NCBI GenBank assembly: GCA_903912485.1
Contig: CAIWHR010000329.1
Span: 1 to 40,303 of the forward strand
Length of the DNA stretch: 40,303 nt
Reading direction: 5' to 3'
DNA from: an uncultured beta proteobacterium
GTDB lineage: Bacteria > Pseudomonadota > Gammaproteobacteria > Burkholderiales > Casimicrobiaceae
The translations under genes and the position numbers were made by a program. Positions 8,914 through 17,505 of this stretch are shown one piece after another. The notes under the pieces were generated by a model, which saw only the letters and a list, made by a program, of their open reading frames with translations, did no database searches and was not told the DNA's origin. Every line of letters starts with the position of its first letter. The first letter of the stretch is position 1.

Positions 8914-9803
8914 CCTGGCCGTCGCCGATGCGCTTCCCCGCGGCCACCGTCCGCACGGCGTTGGGACTCGCACGCGAGAGCCTTGCTCCGGAACGGCCGC
9001 GCAGCCTGCGCAGGCGCTTCGGCAGCCTCTGTTCCGGGCAAAGCCTCTACTGGCGCTGGATTCGGCGCATCCACGACGGCGGCCCGCAGCGCCTGCCCGG
9101 GTCCGCCCGGCTCACGGTGCTGCTGCAGAGCTTCGGCCGGCCCGACAACATGGACCGGTTGGCGCGGGCGGTGGCCTGCTGCGATTTCGTCGACCGCATC
9201 GTCGTCGCCAGCAACAACCCGCGCGTCGACCTCGCCGCCCGCATGCGGCTGCGGGACCCGCGTCTCGAGATCCTCGTCGCCGGCGAACCGCGTTTCGCCG
9301 GGCACCGCTGGAACATCGCGGCCGCGATCGGTGCCGACTATCTGCTCGCGATCGACGACGACCTGTTCCTGTTCCCCGGGCAGATTGCGGCGCTGTTCGA
9401 AGCCCTGCAATCCGCCCCCGGGGTCCCGCACGGTTTCTTCGGCACCGTGTACCTGGGCCCTCCGGCCTCGGCCCGCGACGAGCGCAGGCGAACCGAGGAG
9501 TGGGTGACGCGAGCCGAGCGCGACGTCGACGTGATCCACCAGGCGTATGCCGTCACCGCCGATCACGTACGGCGCTACGCCGAATTGCGCGCCCGCCTCG
9601 GGCTCCTCGACTGCCGCTTCGGCGACGACATCGTGCTGAGCTACGCCGCTGCCGGACCGCCGCGCGTCCACGATCGCGGCCCGCTGCTCTGCTGTCCCAC
9701 CAGCGCGCGGGACGACGTGGCGCTGTCGCGCCGCGCCGATTTTTTCGAGGTGCGGCGCGAGGTGGCCGCACGCTGCATCGCGCACGCCGGGAGATCGCCG
9801 TGA
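8910..9803 (+). CDS. Putative GT-A-fold glycosyltransferase
   Basis: Protein of 297 aa. It begins a GT-A-like core near residue 66 with RLTVLLQSFGRPDNM and a following strand IVVASNNPRVDL. An acidic triplet DDD in LLAIDDDLFLF at residues 149-151 is the expected metal and nucleotide-sugar site. A second acidic motif, CRFGDDIVLSY, near residue 235 could hold the catalytic base. The arrangement resembles GT2/GT64-like enzymes, but I do not recognise a specific family. The GTG at 8910 overlaps the stop of the secreted-protein gene (GTGA); an ATG at 8928 is the alternative start. Its place in the locus implies a role in surface glycan assembly. Confidence 0.72.
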   Translation: MTWPSPMRFPAATVRTALGLARESLAPERPRSLRRRFGSLCSGQSLYWRWIRRIHDGGPQRLPGSARLTVLLQSFGRPDNMDRLARAVACCDFVDRIVVASNNPRVDLAARMRLRDPRLEILVAGEPRFAGHRWNIAAAIGADYLLAIDDDLFLFPGQIAALFEALQSAPGVPHGFFGTVYLGPPASARDERRRTEEWVTRAERDVDVIHQAYAVTADHVRRYAELRARLGLLDCRFGDDIVLSYAAAGPPRVHDRGPLLCCPTSARDDVALSRRADFFEVRREVAARCIAHAGRSP

Positions 9804-9847
9804 CGCGCGCAGCCGCCCGGGTCCGGAGGCGCCACCGCAGCCGATGA
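9800..9847 (+). other. Possible 15-codon bridging mini-ORF
   Basis: A GTG overlaps the stop of the upstream glycosyltransferase (GTGA) and the frame ends in a TGA that overlaps the ATG of the next gene (ATGA). It encodes an Arg-rich 15-residue peptide. It may simply keep ribosomes moving across the gap. Chance is a real alternative in G+C-rich DNA. Confidence 0.25.
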
Positions 9848-10923
9848 CGACGATCGCGATCCAGAAGCCGACCAAGCGCTGGTTCCTCGAGCATTCGCTG
9901 CTCGCCCTCATCGGGCGCGCGGGGCAGGAACTCGGCCACGCGGTCGAAGTTGTCGCGTGGGAGCCCGGGCAGCGCCTGCGGGCCGAGATCTTCGCCGCGG
10001 GGATGACCGCCGCCCGTCAGGCGCAGGCAGCGCAGCCGGAGTTGCGCCTGCTCGGAGTCGAGCAGGGAATGTTCCGCGACAGCTCTTTCGTGTACCCGGG
10101 GATCTACGGCGATTCGCTGTACGCCTCGAAGGTGCTCACCGGCCGGCTGGAGGCGTTCGCCGCCTGCCGGGACGAGATCGAGGCGTGGCACGCGGGCGCC
10201 GCGGCGCAGGAGCTGACCACGACCAAGCAGCCGCAGCCGCCCCCGGCGCAGATGATGGCCGAACTGGCCGATTTCCGGCCGCTGCAGCCGCAGGAGCGGG
10301 ACTTCGTCGTGCTGCCGCTGCAGTACCCGCTCGAGCAGTCGTTCGCACACTACGGGTTCGATTACGCGGCGTTCGTCGGCGCCGTCGGCCGCCGTTGCGC
10401 CGATCTCGGCATTCCTCTGGTCGCCAAGCCGCACCCGCGGGCCTGGGAGTACGACCGCGCGAGCATGATGGGACCGCTCGCCGCGCTGGCCGGGCTGTGC
10501 GATCTTCGCGTGACCTGCGACCCGATCCGCGAACTGCTCTCGCGCAGCGCGATCATGATCACCGCCGACAGCCTGCCCTGCCTGCTCGACGCCGCGATCG
10601 TCGGCGTACCGGCCGCCAGTTGCGCGCCGAACCTCTTCATGAACCTCGCCTGTTTCAGCCACCACCGCGACGCCGGGGAGGCGTTGCGCAAGGGGCTCGC
10701 CGCGGGCCCGGCCGACCGGGATGCGTACCGGACGCTGGTCTGGCTGACCGCGACGCACCTGCTCTGGCACCATCGGGGACGCGTGTGCTGGACCCGGGAC
10801 GACCTCAACCGGATGGTCGGCTTCCTCAACTGGTTTGTCCGCTCCGCGCAGGTCCCCTACGCGGCGGCGGTCGGCATGCAGGCCTTCGACCTGCCGGTGA
10901 AGCGCTCCTGGCTTCGCTGGTAG
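9844..10923 (+). CDS. Capsule-synthase-like GT-B protein
   Basis: Protein of 359 aa with features of the KpsS/KpsC and surface-carbohydrate biosynthesis group. The central segment PLQYPLEQSFAHYGF is followed by a segment ending VAKPHPRAWEY, recalling the basic HP-containing loop of these transferases. The late segment MITADSLPCLLDAAIVGVPA matches the position of the donor-binding helix, where such enzymes carry an S-x-x-x-x-E-A-like pattern. No signal peptide or membrane helix is seen, so it is probably cytoplasmic or peripheral. It ends 22 bases from the convergent neuB. Transfer of Kdo-like or nonulosonic sugars is plausible in this context but is not shown by the sequence. Confidence 0.6.
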   Translation: MTTIAIQKPTKRWFLEHSLLALIGRAGQELGHAVEVVAWEPGQRLRAEIFAAGMTAARQAQAAQPELRLLGVEQGMFRDSSFVYPGIYGDSLYASKVLTGRLEAFAACRDEIEAWHAGAAAQELTTTKQPQPPPAQMMAELADFRPLQPQERDFVVLPLQYPLEQSFAHYGFDYAAFVGAVGRRCADLGIPLVAKPHPRAWEYDRASMMGPLAALAGLCDLRVTCDPIRELLSRSAIMITADSLPCLLDAAIVGVPAASCAPNLFMNLACFSHHRDAGEALRKGLAAGPADRDAYRTLVWLTATHLLWHHRGRVCWTRDDLNRMVGFLNWFVRSAQVPYAAAVGMQAFDLPVKRSWLRW

Positions 10924-10945
10924 GAAGTCGCCGAAAGCGCTTCCG

Positions 10946-12022
10946 TCAACCGGGGCGGAACATCTCCCACTGCAGCACCGTGTCGGCGGGGACATCCCGC
11001 TCCAGCACGCGTCCGATGAGCTGCTCGAGGTGCTTCGGCGCAATGCCCGTCCCGGGCCGCTTGACCTCGAGGTCCTCGCTGCCGACCTGCGCTCCCCGCG
11101 GCAGGTCGCGCGCCGCCACCAGGCTGCGCCTCGCCTGCCGGCGCGCCTCCTCCTCGCAGCGGAGGACCGCCTTGCGGGAGGATCCGACGAGCCGGTCGAC
11201 CTCGGCGAACGCGCCGCGCAACTTCCTCAGGTCGTCCGGATCCATCGCGTGATAGTGATCGTTCCCCGGCAGCGCCTTGTCGAGCGTGAAGTGCTTTTCC
11301 ACGATGCGCGCGCCCAGCAGCCAGGCGGTCGGCAACAGGTTGTCGACAGGCGGCACGTGATCGCTGTAGCCGATGACGCAGTCGGGGAAGGCCGAACGCA
11401 GGTGGGTGATCGCGCCGAGGTTGGCGTCCTCCGGACGGCAGGGATACGACAGGACGCAGTGCAGCAGCGCGATCTCCCGGGCGCCCTCCCGCAGCAGCAC
11501 GCTCACGGCATCGTCGATCTCGCCGAGCGTCGAAGCGCCCGTCGAGAGCAGAACCGGCTTCCCGAAGCGCGCGCAGTGACGCAGGAGCGGCGTGTTGGTG
11601 AGGTCGGCCGAGGCGACCTTGAACGCGGGCATGAACTCGGCGAGAAAGTCCGCGTACCGCGTGTCGAACGGCGTGCTCATGAACGCGATCCCGCACGACT
11701 GCGCCCTGCGCGCCAGTTCACGGTACTGCGCCTCGCCGAACAGGTCGTGCCTGCGGAACAGTTCGTACTGCGAGCGGGTCGGCTCCTTGTCGGTGTCCCA
11801 GTATGCAGGGCTGTTCCTGGACGCCAGGCTGCCTGCCCGATACGACTGGAACTTGATCGCGTCGGCACCGGCAGCGGCGGCGGCGTCGACCATGCGCAGC
11901 GCGGTGTCCAGGCTGTTCTCGTGGTTCACCCCCGCCTCGGCGATGAGGTAGGGGCGATCGGACGGGAGCGTCAGGCCGCCGAAGGTCCGGGGAGTTCGCT
12001 CAAACACCGACCTTCCCGCCAT
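10946..12022 (-). CDS. neuB: N-acetylneuraminate (nonulosonate) synthase
   Basis: Cytoplasmic enzyme, 358 aa, that condenses phosphoenolpyruvate with a 6-carbon N-acetylamino sugar to make a sialic-acid-type nonulosonate. The N-terminal NeuB barrel is marked by YLIAEAGVNHENS and ADAIKFQSY, with FMSTPFD, KVASADLTN and LSTGAS in the expected order. A C-terminal SAF antifreeze-like domain covers about residues 295-356 (ARRSLVAARDLPRG, later KRPGTGI). The length fits the family. The start at 12022 overlaps the preceding glycosyltransferase gene by 23 bases. The exact product (Neu5Ac, legionaminate or pseudaminate) cannot be settled from this reading; no NeuC-type epimerase is in the window. Confidence 0.9.
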   Translation of the reverse strand: MAGRSVFERTPRTFGGLTLPSDRPYLIAEAGVNHENSLDTALRMVDAAAAAGADAIKFQSYRAGSLASRNSPAYWDTDKEPTRSQYELFRRHDLFGEAQYRELARRAQSCGIAFMSTPFDTRYADFLAEFMPAFKVASADLTNTPLLRHCARFGKPVLLSTGASTLGEIDDAVSVLLREGAREIALLHCVLSYPCRPEDANLGAITHLRSAFPDCVIGYSDHVPPVDNLLPTAWLLGARIVEKHFTLDKALPGNDHYHAMDPDDLRKLRGAFAEVDRLVGSSRKAVLRCEEEARRQARRSLVAARDLPRGAQVGSEDLEVKRPGTGIAPKHLEQLIGRVLERDVPADTVLQWEMFRPG

Positions 12023-12677
12023 GCTCCAGGCCGCCCGCCGCGACCTTCGCGGCGAGCTTTCTCCGGTACTGCCTGACCGCCTTCCGGTCGTTGGTCAGGT
12101 TGCCGCTGTGTCTGGTGTAGCGGTAGAGAGGGAGACGCACGTGGCCGACGTGAAACCGCTGCTCGAACCGCGCGCGGATCTCGCGGTCCTCCATCAGCAG
12201 CATCGAGGCGTCGTACAGTCCGATCTCGACCAGCGAGTCGAGCCGGAACATGATGCCGCAGGCGATCGGGTTCCGCCCGGCGTCGCAGCGCTTGGTGTGG
12301 CGCTCGAGATCGTCGACCTCGAAGTAGTCGCAGGCCACGGCTCCCCACTCCGGATTCATCGCCATGTGCAGGTGCTCCACGTAGATGAAGTCCTCGTGGA
12401 CGTAATCGTCCGAATCGAGGAACACGACGTAGCGGCCCCGGGCGTGCCTGGCGCCGGCGTTACGCGCGCTCGGGAGTCCCTGGTTTGCCGGCAGCAGGAT
12501 CGGCACGACGAGATCGCCGAAGTCGCCGATGATTCGCGGCGAGTTGTCACCGGAGCCGTCGTCGACCACCACCACCTCGAACTCGTCCTTGGGGAACCGC
12601 TGCGCGATCGCGCTGCGGATCGCCCGCCCGATGAAGCGCTCGCGGTTGTAGCAGGTGACAACGATGCTGACCTTCAT
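12000..12677 (-). CDS. Family 2 glycosyltransferase
   Basis: Short GT2 enzyme of 225 aa with the classical GT-A start MKVSIVVTCYNRERFI, the nucleotide-binding strand EVVVVDDGSGDNS, the NQGLPSARNAG helix and the metal-binding VFLDSDDYV around residues 86-94. An acceptor-side segment LLMEDREIRARF follows in the place of the usual ED catalytic motif. No membrane segments are seen. It sits third in a four-gene leftward operon, 10 bases after the CMP-sugar synthetase-like gene, and overlaps neuB. It should add one sugar to the surface glycan; donor and linkage are unknown. Confidence 0.9.
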   Translation of the reverse strand: MKVSIVVTCYNRERFIGRAIRSAIAQRFPKDEFEVVVVDDGSGDNSPRIIGDFGDLVVPILLPANQGLPSARNAGARHARGRYVVFLDSDDYVHEDFIYVEHLHMAMNPEWGAVACDYFEVDDLERHTKRCDAGRNPIACGIMFRLDSLVEIGLYDASMLLMEDREIRARFEQRFHVGHVRLPLYRYTRHSGNLTNDRKAVRQYRRKLAAKVAAGGLEHGGKVGV

Positions 12678-12687
12678 CGCCGGCCGT

Positions 12688-13248
12688 TCACGCGGACCGA
12701 AACCGCTTTTCGGCTTCGTGGAAATCGTCGATCGTGTGGATGTCGAGCGAATCGTCGACGATCAGGATGTCGGGCCGGTGCGTGTACGGGTCGCCGTAGT
12801 TCATGAGCCGCTCGTACGAAAAGCACCACACCGAGCCGTTGTTGCGACGGTCCGGGTAGACGGTCAGCAGTTCGCCGAACGCGACGTGGCGGGCGATCGC
12901 CAGCGACTGCTCCAGGACCGCGGGCGCGCAGGTCGGCGAGTTGGCCTGAAGGTTGAGGATGGCATCGGGCGCTTCGGCCAGTCCGCGCACCATGTCCTGG
13001 AAGATCGGGACGCTGGGCACGGCGTGACCGCAGAGCCCGGGGGCACGACGGTGCGTCGACGCCCCCAGCGCGGCCGCGCGCTGCAGCAGCGCTTCGTCGT
13101 CGGAGTCGAAGCACACCGGGACCCCGAGATGCAGCAGTTTTTGGAGGTTCCACTCGAACAGCGGTCGCCCGTGGAAGGCGCGCGCATTCTTGCCCGGCAG
13201 CCGGAGGCTCTCGCCCTTGGCGATCATGAAGGCCGCAACGGTCTTCAT
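12688..13248 (-). CDS. Divergent CMP-sugar (acylneuraminate) cytidylyltransferase-like protein
   Basis: Protein of 186 aa with the fold pattern of NeuA/KdsB-type cytidylyltransferases. The N-terminal nucleotide loop reads IAKGESLRLPGKNARAF, where typical enzymes have an Arg-x-Gly-Ser pattern before x-R-x-P-x-K-N. It keeps the Ser-x-Arg-x-Pro-x-Lys-Asn part but has Lys-Gly-Glu in place of Arg-x-Gly. CFDSDDEAL, LNLQANSPTCAP and the C-terminal DIHTIDDFHEAE align with the usual STDDEEI, LQPTSPLR and DIDTPEDF elements. It is shorter than most NeuA proteins (about 220-230 aa). Its ATG overlaps the methyltransferase stop (ATGA). It may activate an unusual acid sugar or be partly degenerate. Confidence 0.72.
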   Translation of the reverse strand: MKTVAAFMIAKGESLRLPGKNARAFHGRPLFEWNLQKLLHLGVPVCFDSDDEALLQRAAALGASTHRRAPGLCGHAVPSVPIFQDMVRGLAEAPDAILNLQANSPTCAPAVLEQSLAIARHVAFGELLTVYPDRRNNGSVWCFSYERLMNYGDPYTHRPDILIVDDSLDIHTIDDFHEAEKRFRSA

Positions 13249-13820
13249 CCCGCAGCGCACCTGTCGACGATGGCGACGAGATTCGACATGTGGACGTGCG
13301 GCAACGAATACACGCTGACGCGGTCGCCCGGGCCTGCCGCGCCGTCGATGAGTTTCCTGAAATTCTTCCGGTCGTAGACCCTGACGTGCGGGCTGCCGAA
13401 GTTCTTGGCGCCCACGTCGCCGTCGGGAACGGCGACGATCGCGCGGCGCCTCGACACCCGCAGTATTTCGCGGACGCTGGCGGCGTCGTCGGCGACGTGC
13501 TCCAGGACGTGGGAACAATACGTCGTGTCCCACGCGGCGGCGGCGTAGGGCAGCGCGTCGGCCGATCCGACGTCGGCATCGATCCCCCTCGCCCGCCAGG
13601 CGGGTGCCGCCGCCCCGCTCGGGTCGATGCCGCGGCACACCCGCCACGGGAACAGCGCACGCAGCACCGACAGCGCGAGCCCCGTGCCGCAGCCGACATC
13701 GAGCACCGAGCGCCCTTCGACCTTGCGGGCGATCTCGAAGAGCAGCGTCCATGCGTGGTCGTAGAAGAACCAGCCCTCTTCGAGCGACTGCAACTGGGCC
13801 ACGTCATAACCGTCGGACAC
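13245..13820 (-). CDS. Class I SAM-dependent methyltransferase
   Basis: Cytoplasmic methyltransferase of 191 aa. The SAM-binding motif I is VLDVGCGTGLAL near residues 40-51, followed by RGIDPSG (acidic end of strand 2) and DTTYCSHVLEHV (motif of the Methyltransf_11 type). There is no ATG; the GTG at 13820 is chosen because GGGAG lies eight bases before it. First gene of the leftward four-gene operon and overlapping the next start by ATGA. A role in O- or N-methylation of a glycan residue or its terminus is inferred from context only. Confidence 0.82.
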   Translation of the reverse strand: MSDGYDVAQLQSLEEGWFFYDHAWTLLFEIARKVEGRSVLDVGCGTGLALSVLRALFPWRVCRGIDPSGAAAPAWRARGIDADVGSADALPYAAAAWDTTYCSHVLEHVADDAASVREILRVSRRRAIVAVPDGDVGAKNFGSPHVRVYDRKNFRKLIDGAAGPGDRVSVYSLPHVHMSNLVAIVDRCAAG

Positions 13821-14171
13821 GCGACCCACTCCCTTTCGCCAGGCACGGCAACGGACGACATTTCCCCTGCTTCGATTGTTCTCTGCCGTCGAGACGCTTG
13901 TCAAGGATCGGGCATCGCGAGCGTGTCGCGAGCGTTGCTTTCCTCCGGGGTTCGTGCCTAGTATCCAATGTTCCGCGCAAACTGGCCGAAGAGTTTGCGG
14001 CGGGACTCCCCCGACACCTGGGCGCGTTGCGCTCCGCCGCGGGTTGCGTTGCAGTTCGGCGATCCGGCGGCGGTTCGGCTCGGGCAGCTGTGTTGCTCTG
14101 AAACCGCGTCGACATCCGACGGCTGGTGCTCGAAAGGGCAGGGTTCGTACAGGAAATGGGGGGCATTCGGA
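13821..14171. other. Divergent intergenic region
   Basis: About 350 bases between the divergent methyltransferase operon and the second secreted-protein gene. It contains the leftward promoter described separately and, close to 14172, a stretch (GGGCAGG, then TCGTACAGGAAA) that closely matches the leader of the first secreted-protein gene near 6848-6866. The duplication therefore included the untranslated leader. No gene is supported here. Confidence 0.45.
13875..13904 (-). promoter_or_regulatory. Candidate sigma-70 promoter of the methyltransferase-neuB operon
   Basis: On the minus strand a perfect -35 element TTGACA (13899-13904) is followed after 18 bases by AACAAT (13875-13880, four of six consensus bases). 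Transcription would start about 45-50 bases before the GTG at 13820. Confidence 0.45.
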
Positions 14172-16227
14172 ATGAGATCTCTGATCGCGGCGATTGCATT
14201 CGCATGTGGCCTGGCAGTATCCGGTTCGACCGTGGCGGCGGGGAGCAACTATCAGGGCCTGTGGTGGAACCCGCAGGAATCGGGCTGGGGGATCAACTTC
14301 GCCCACCAGGGCGACATCGTCTTCGCCACCTGGTTCACCTACGACGGTGCCGGTAAGCCGTGGTGGCTGATCGCGGTGCTTTCCCGGACCGCCGACGGTG
14401 TCTATGCCGGGCCGGTGTCGACGGTGGCCGGGCCTCTGTTCAACTCGGTGCCGTTCGGACCGGCGCCGGTGGAAACCGAGGTCGGCACGATGACGGCGAC
14501 CTTCGCCGACGCGATCCACGCCACGGTCGCGTACACGGTGAACGGGGTGTCGCAAGTCAAGGCGGTGGTGCCGCAGCAGTTCGGGTCGATGCCGACCTGC
14601 GTCTGGGGTGGAGAGCCGAATCTGGCGCTGGCGACCAACTACCAGGACCTCTGGTGGAACCCGCAGGAGTCGGGCTGGGGCGTCAACTTCACGCACCAGG
14701 GCGACATCATCTTCGCCACCTGGTTCACCTACGACGCGCAGGGCAAGCCGTGGTGGCTGATCGCGGTGCTTTCCAGGACCGCGGCGGGAGTCTACGCGGG
14801 TCCCGTCTCGACGGTGGCCGGACCGCCTTTCAACGCCGTGCCGTGGGGCACGGTCGCCGAAACCGAGATCGGCAGTGCGACCGCCACCTTCGCCAACGGC
14901 AACAGCGCGAGCTTTGCCTACACCGTCAATGGCGTGGCGCAGACCAAGTCGATCACGCGGCAGGTGTTCGTGGCCCCCGGCACCGTGTGCTCGCCGCCGG
15001 CGGTGCCGACCGCCACCGCGGTGGGCGTGCCCGATGGTGGCGCGGTGGGCGCGACCATCGGCGCCGCGGGCGGCAGCGTCGGCACCGCCGGCGGCAAGCT
15101 GGTCGTGACCATCCCGGCCGGTGCGCTGGCCGCGGACACCGTGATCGGCATCCAGCCGCTGACCAACCTGGCGCACGGCAGGATCGGCGCGGCGTATCGG
15201 CTGACGCCGGAGGGCCAGGCCTTCCTCAAGCCGGTCACGCTGAAATTCTCGTACACCGATCAGGACCTCGCGGGCACCGCCGCCGAGGCCCTCGGCGCCG
15301 CGTTCCAGACCGCCGCGGGCTATTGGCAGTGGGCCGGCGATGCCACCCTCGACACGGCGGCGAAGACCGTCAGCGTCGGCAGCAGTCATTTCAGCGACTG
15401 GTCGATGGTGAGGGGACTTCAGATCCGCCCGCCGGAGTCAACGGTCCGGGTGAGCGGGAGCGTCGGTTTGCAGGTGGTGGTCTGCTACGACTTCAATTTG
15501 GAGTTGACCGAACTTCGTCACGGTTACGAATGCGACTTTGGCCCAGGCCTGGTGGCCGCCGGGGAAAGCATAGCGTGGTCGGTCAACGGCGTTCCTGGCG
15601 GGGGGGGGCGCCGCCGGCACGGTGAGCGGGGGCGGCAGCGGCCAAGCGACGGCAACCTATGCCGCCCCGGCAACGAAGCCCAGCCCGAACATCGTCCTCG
15701 TGAGCGCGCAGGTGGATAGGCGAGACCGGGGGTATCTGCTGGTGGCGAAAATCACGATCGAGGATCCGGACGCGTGGTCGGGAACGTCGTCGTTGACCGT
15801 CATCGGTCCTACGGGCGTCGGCCAGGTCGCCAGCGCGCAGGTGACGTGGGTCTTCGACGTTACACAAGGACCCGACATCGTCATCTACCGTCCTACCGGC
15901 ACCGCCAACATCAGCGCGACGGGATGCGTCTGGGCCCCTGCAAGCGGCGCCATCGAGCGACTGGATGGAATTCTGACGGTCGATTACAGCACCGACCCTC
16001 CGACGTACAGAGGAGCCGGCACGAGCCAGTGGCCCGCCACTTTGAGCTGTACCGACCCGACGTTCAGCGTCAGCGCAGAAACCACCGTGAGCTTTCTTGG
16101 CGGCCTGGAAAGTAGCGCCGAAGGGGTGTTCGCCCATGGCTCGGTGAACCCCGATGGAAAGACCATCGAGGGGAGTTCCACCTATGGACCGGCAACCTAC
16201 AAGTGGAAATTCACGCGCAGTCGTTGA
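14172..16227 (+). pseudogene. Second GWGxNFxHQG secreted protein, frameshifted in a G9 run
   Basis: Paralogue of the protein at 6883-8913 with the same layout: signal peptide (ends near TVAAG), modules starting at residues 27 and 157, a ZU5-like region, an Ig-like region and a C-terminal domain. As written, the frame from the ATG at 14172 is diverted at nine consecutive G (15600-15608) and stops at 15719. Removing one G restores Val-Pro-Gly4-Ala-Ala-Gly-Thr-Val-Ser, which matches the paralogue, and the frame then runs to the TGA at 16227, giving about 684 aa. This could be phase variation, a true pseudogene or a sequencing error; the sequence alone cannot decide. The N-terminal 300 residues are very close to the first copy, while the C-terminal third differs strongly. 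Confidence 0.75.
15600..15608 (+). repeat. Homopolymeric G9 tract at the frameshift site
   Basis: Nine G in a row inside the Gly-rich hinge of the secreted paralogue. Eight G would keep the gene in frame. The other copy encodes the same glycines with mixed codons and has no such run. Confidence 0.9.
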
Positions 16228-16635
16228 GGCAATTTCAGCGTACCGGCCTTCACGCGGTTCCGTGGCGCAACAAGGGCAGGCGTCGCTTGCCATTCGGGCT
16301 GGGCGCGACCAGGTCGCGGACCGGGTTTGCGCTCTTCGTCGGAGGGGGAAGAGATCTCGCCGAACCCAACGCACGCCGGCAGGAGTGTGCCGGGAGGGTC
16401 GCGAGCGTTGACGCCTCGACGCTGGTTGCATTAACATCGATCGCGCCCTGACCTCACGACGGGGTTTCGCGCGAGGCTGACAGATACGCGCGGCCCGAAT
16501 GCCGCGGTTCGCTTCGCGCGCCCGGCGTGTGGAATCGGCTCTCGCCATGTACGACGCATCCACGGCGCGTTGCGTGACCCGCCGAGGCCCGGCCGTAGAC
16601 GCCAAACCGGCAGACACCAGGACGCACCCGTCGTC
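16228..16635. other. Intergenic region upstream of the export operon
   Basis: About 400 bases without a convincing gene; short open frames here lack family features or ribosome sites. The part near 16421-16440 is less G+C-rich and carries a candidate promoter. No terminator-like hairpin with a T run was found after the secreted-protein gene. Confidence 0.4.
16408..16437 (+). promoter_or_regulatory. Candidate promoter of the export operon
   Basis: TTGACG (16408-16413, five of six -35 bases) followed after 18 bases by TAACAT (16432-16437, four of six -10 bases). It would give a leader of about 190 bases before the gene at 16636. Suggestive only. Confidence 0.3.
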
Positions 16636-17505
16636 ATGCTGACGATTTTCTGCTGCCCGAAGCCCTTTCGGGGGGAGAGCGCCGCGATCCAGCGGGCGGC
16701 GATCGGAAGCTGGCTGGCGCTGCGGCCGCGCCCCCAGGTGCTGGTGTTCAGCGACGAGCCGGGCATCGCGGAGGTGGCCGAGGAACTGGGGGCCGCTCAC
16801 TTTCCCGTCGAGCGAAAATCGCCCTACGGGACGCCGCTCGTCAACTGCCTTTTCGAGCGCGCCGAGGAGGTCGCCCGGTATCCGCTGCTCTGTTACGCCA
16901 ACGCCGACATCATCCTGACTTCGAGCCTCATGCGCGCCGCGGCGGCGGTCGCCCGCGCGTCCAGTCACTTCCTTCTCGTCGGCAAGTGCGTCGAATTGCC
17001 CCGTCCGCCACAACCGGATTTCGACGATGCGCGATGGGAGGAGTCGATCGAGACGCAGGCGCGACGCGACGGCGTTTCGCGCGGTCCCTTCTTCATCGAC
17101 TACTGCGTTTTTCCCGCCGGGCTGTTCCCTGCGATGCCGCCCTTCTCGCTTGGGCGCAGCCGCTGGGACAACTGGCTGATCGCCGCGGCGCAGCGCTCGG
17201 GCGCGTGGGTGGTCGAGGCGAGCGCCACGGTGACCGCCGTTCACCAGCGCCACGACTACAGCCATGTTCCCGGCGGCCGAAGCTGGGTCTATCGCGGCCC
17301 CGAGGCGCGCATGAACCAGCGTCTGTCCGGGTGGCGCAACTGGGTGCATCTGCACAGCATCCTCGACGCGACCCATTCCCTCGACGGCGATCGCCTGCGG
17401 GAGTTGCACCCCGGTGCACTCTGGTCCCAGTTCGCCCTGCGGGCTGCAGGTCTCGTCCGCGAGCACTGGTCCCGGCAGCGCCGCTCCGGAGGGGGCGCCG
17501 CGTGA
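16636..17505 (+). CDS. Predicted glycosyltransferase with NADIIL motif (copy 1)
   Basis: Protein of 289 aa clearly related to the one at 19742-20671. Shared blocks are LTIF-x-CPKPF at the start, AIGSW, YGTPLVNCLF (WGTPLVASLF in the other), YANADIILT, DYCVFPAG and RWDNWLI. The NADII strand end is a likely GT-A nucleotide-sugar or metal site, and the WDNW element may bind acceptor or sugar. I do not recognise a named family. The ATG at 16636 is chosen because its paralogue starts at the same point; an earlier in-frame start would add a basic tail. Its stop overlaps the wzm GTG start (GTGA). A role in glycan assembly is inferred from the neighbours. Confidence 0.6.
   Translation: MLTIFCCPKPFRGESAAIQRAAIGSWLALRPRPQVLVFSDEPGIAEVAEELGAAHFPVERKSPYGTPLVNCLFERAEEVARYPLLCYANADIILTSSLMRAAAAVARASSHFLLVGKCVELPRPPQPDFDDARWEESIETQARRDGVSRGPFFIDYCVFPAGLFPAMPPFSLGRSRWDNWLIAAAQRSGAWVVEASATVTAVHQRHDYSHVPGGRSWVYRGPEARMNQRLSGWRNWVHLHSILDATHSLDGDRLRELHPGALWSQFALRAAGLVREHWSRQRRSGGGAA

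Noticed and set aside
13245-15389. A 714-residue minus-strand frame upstream of the methyltransferase
   Set aside because: It is antisense to the secreted paralogue and low-complexity. Only the last 191 codons form a real protein with a proper ribosome site.
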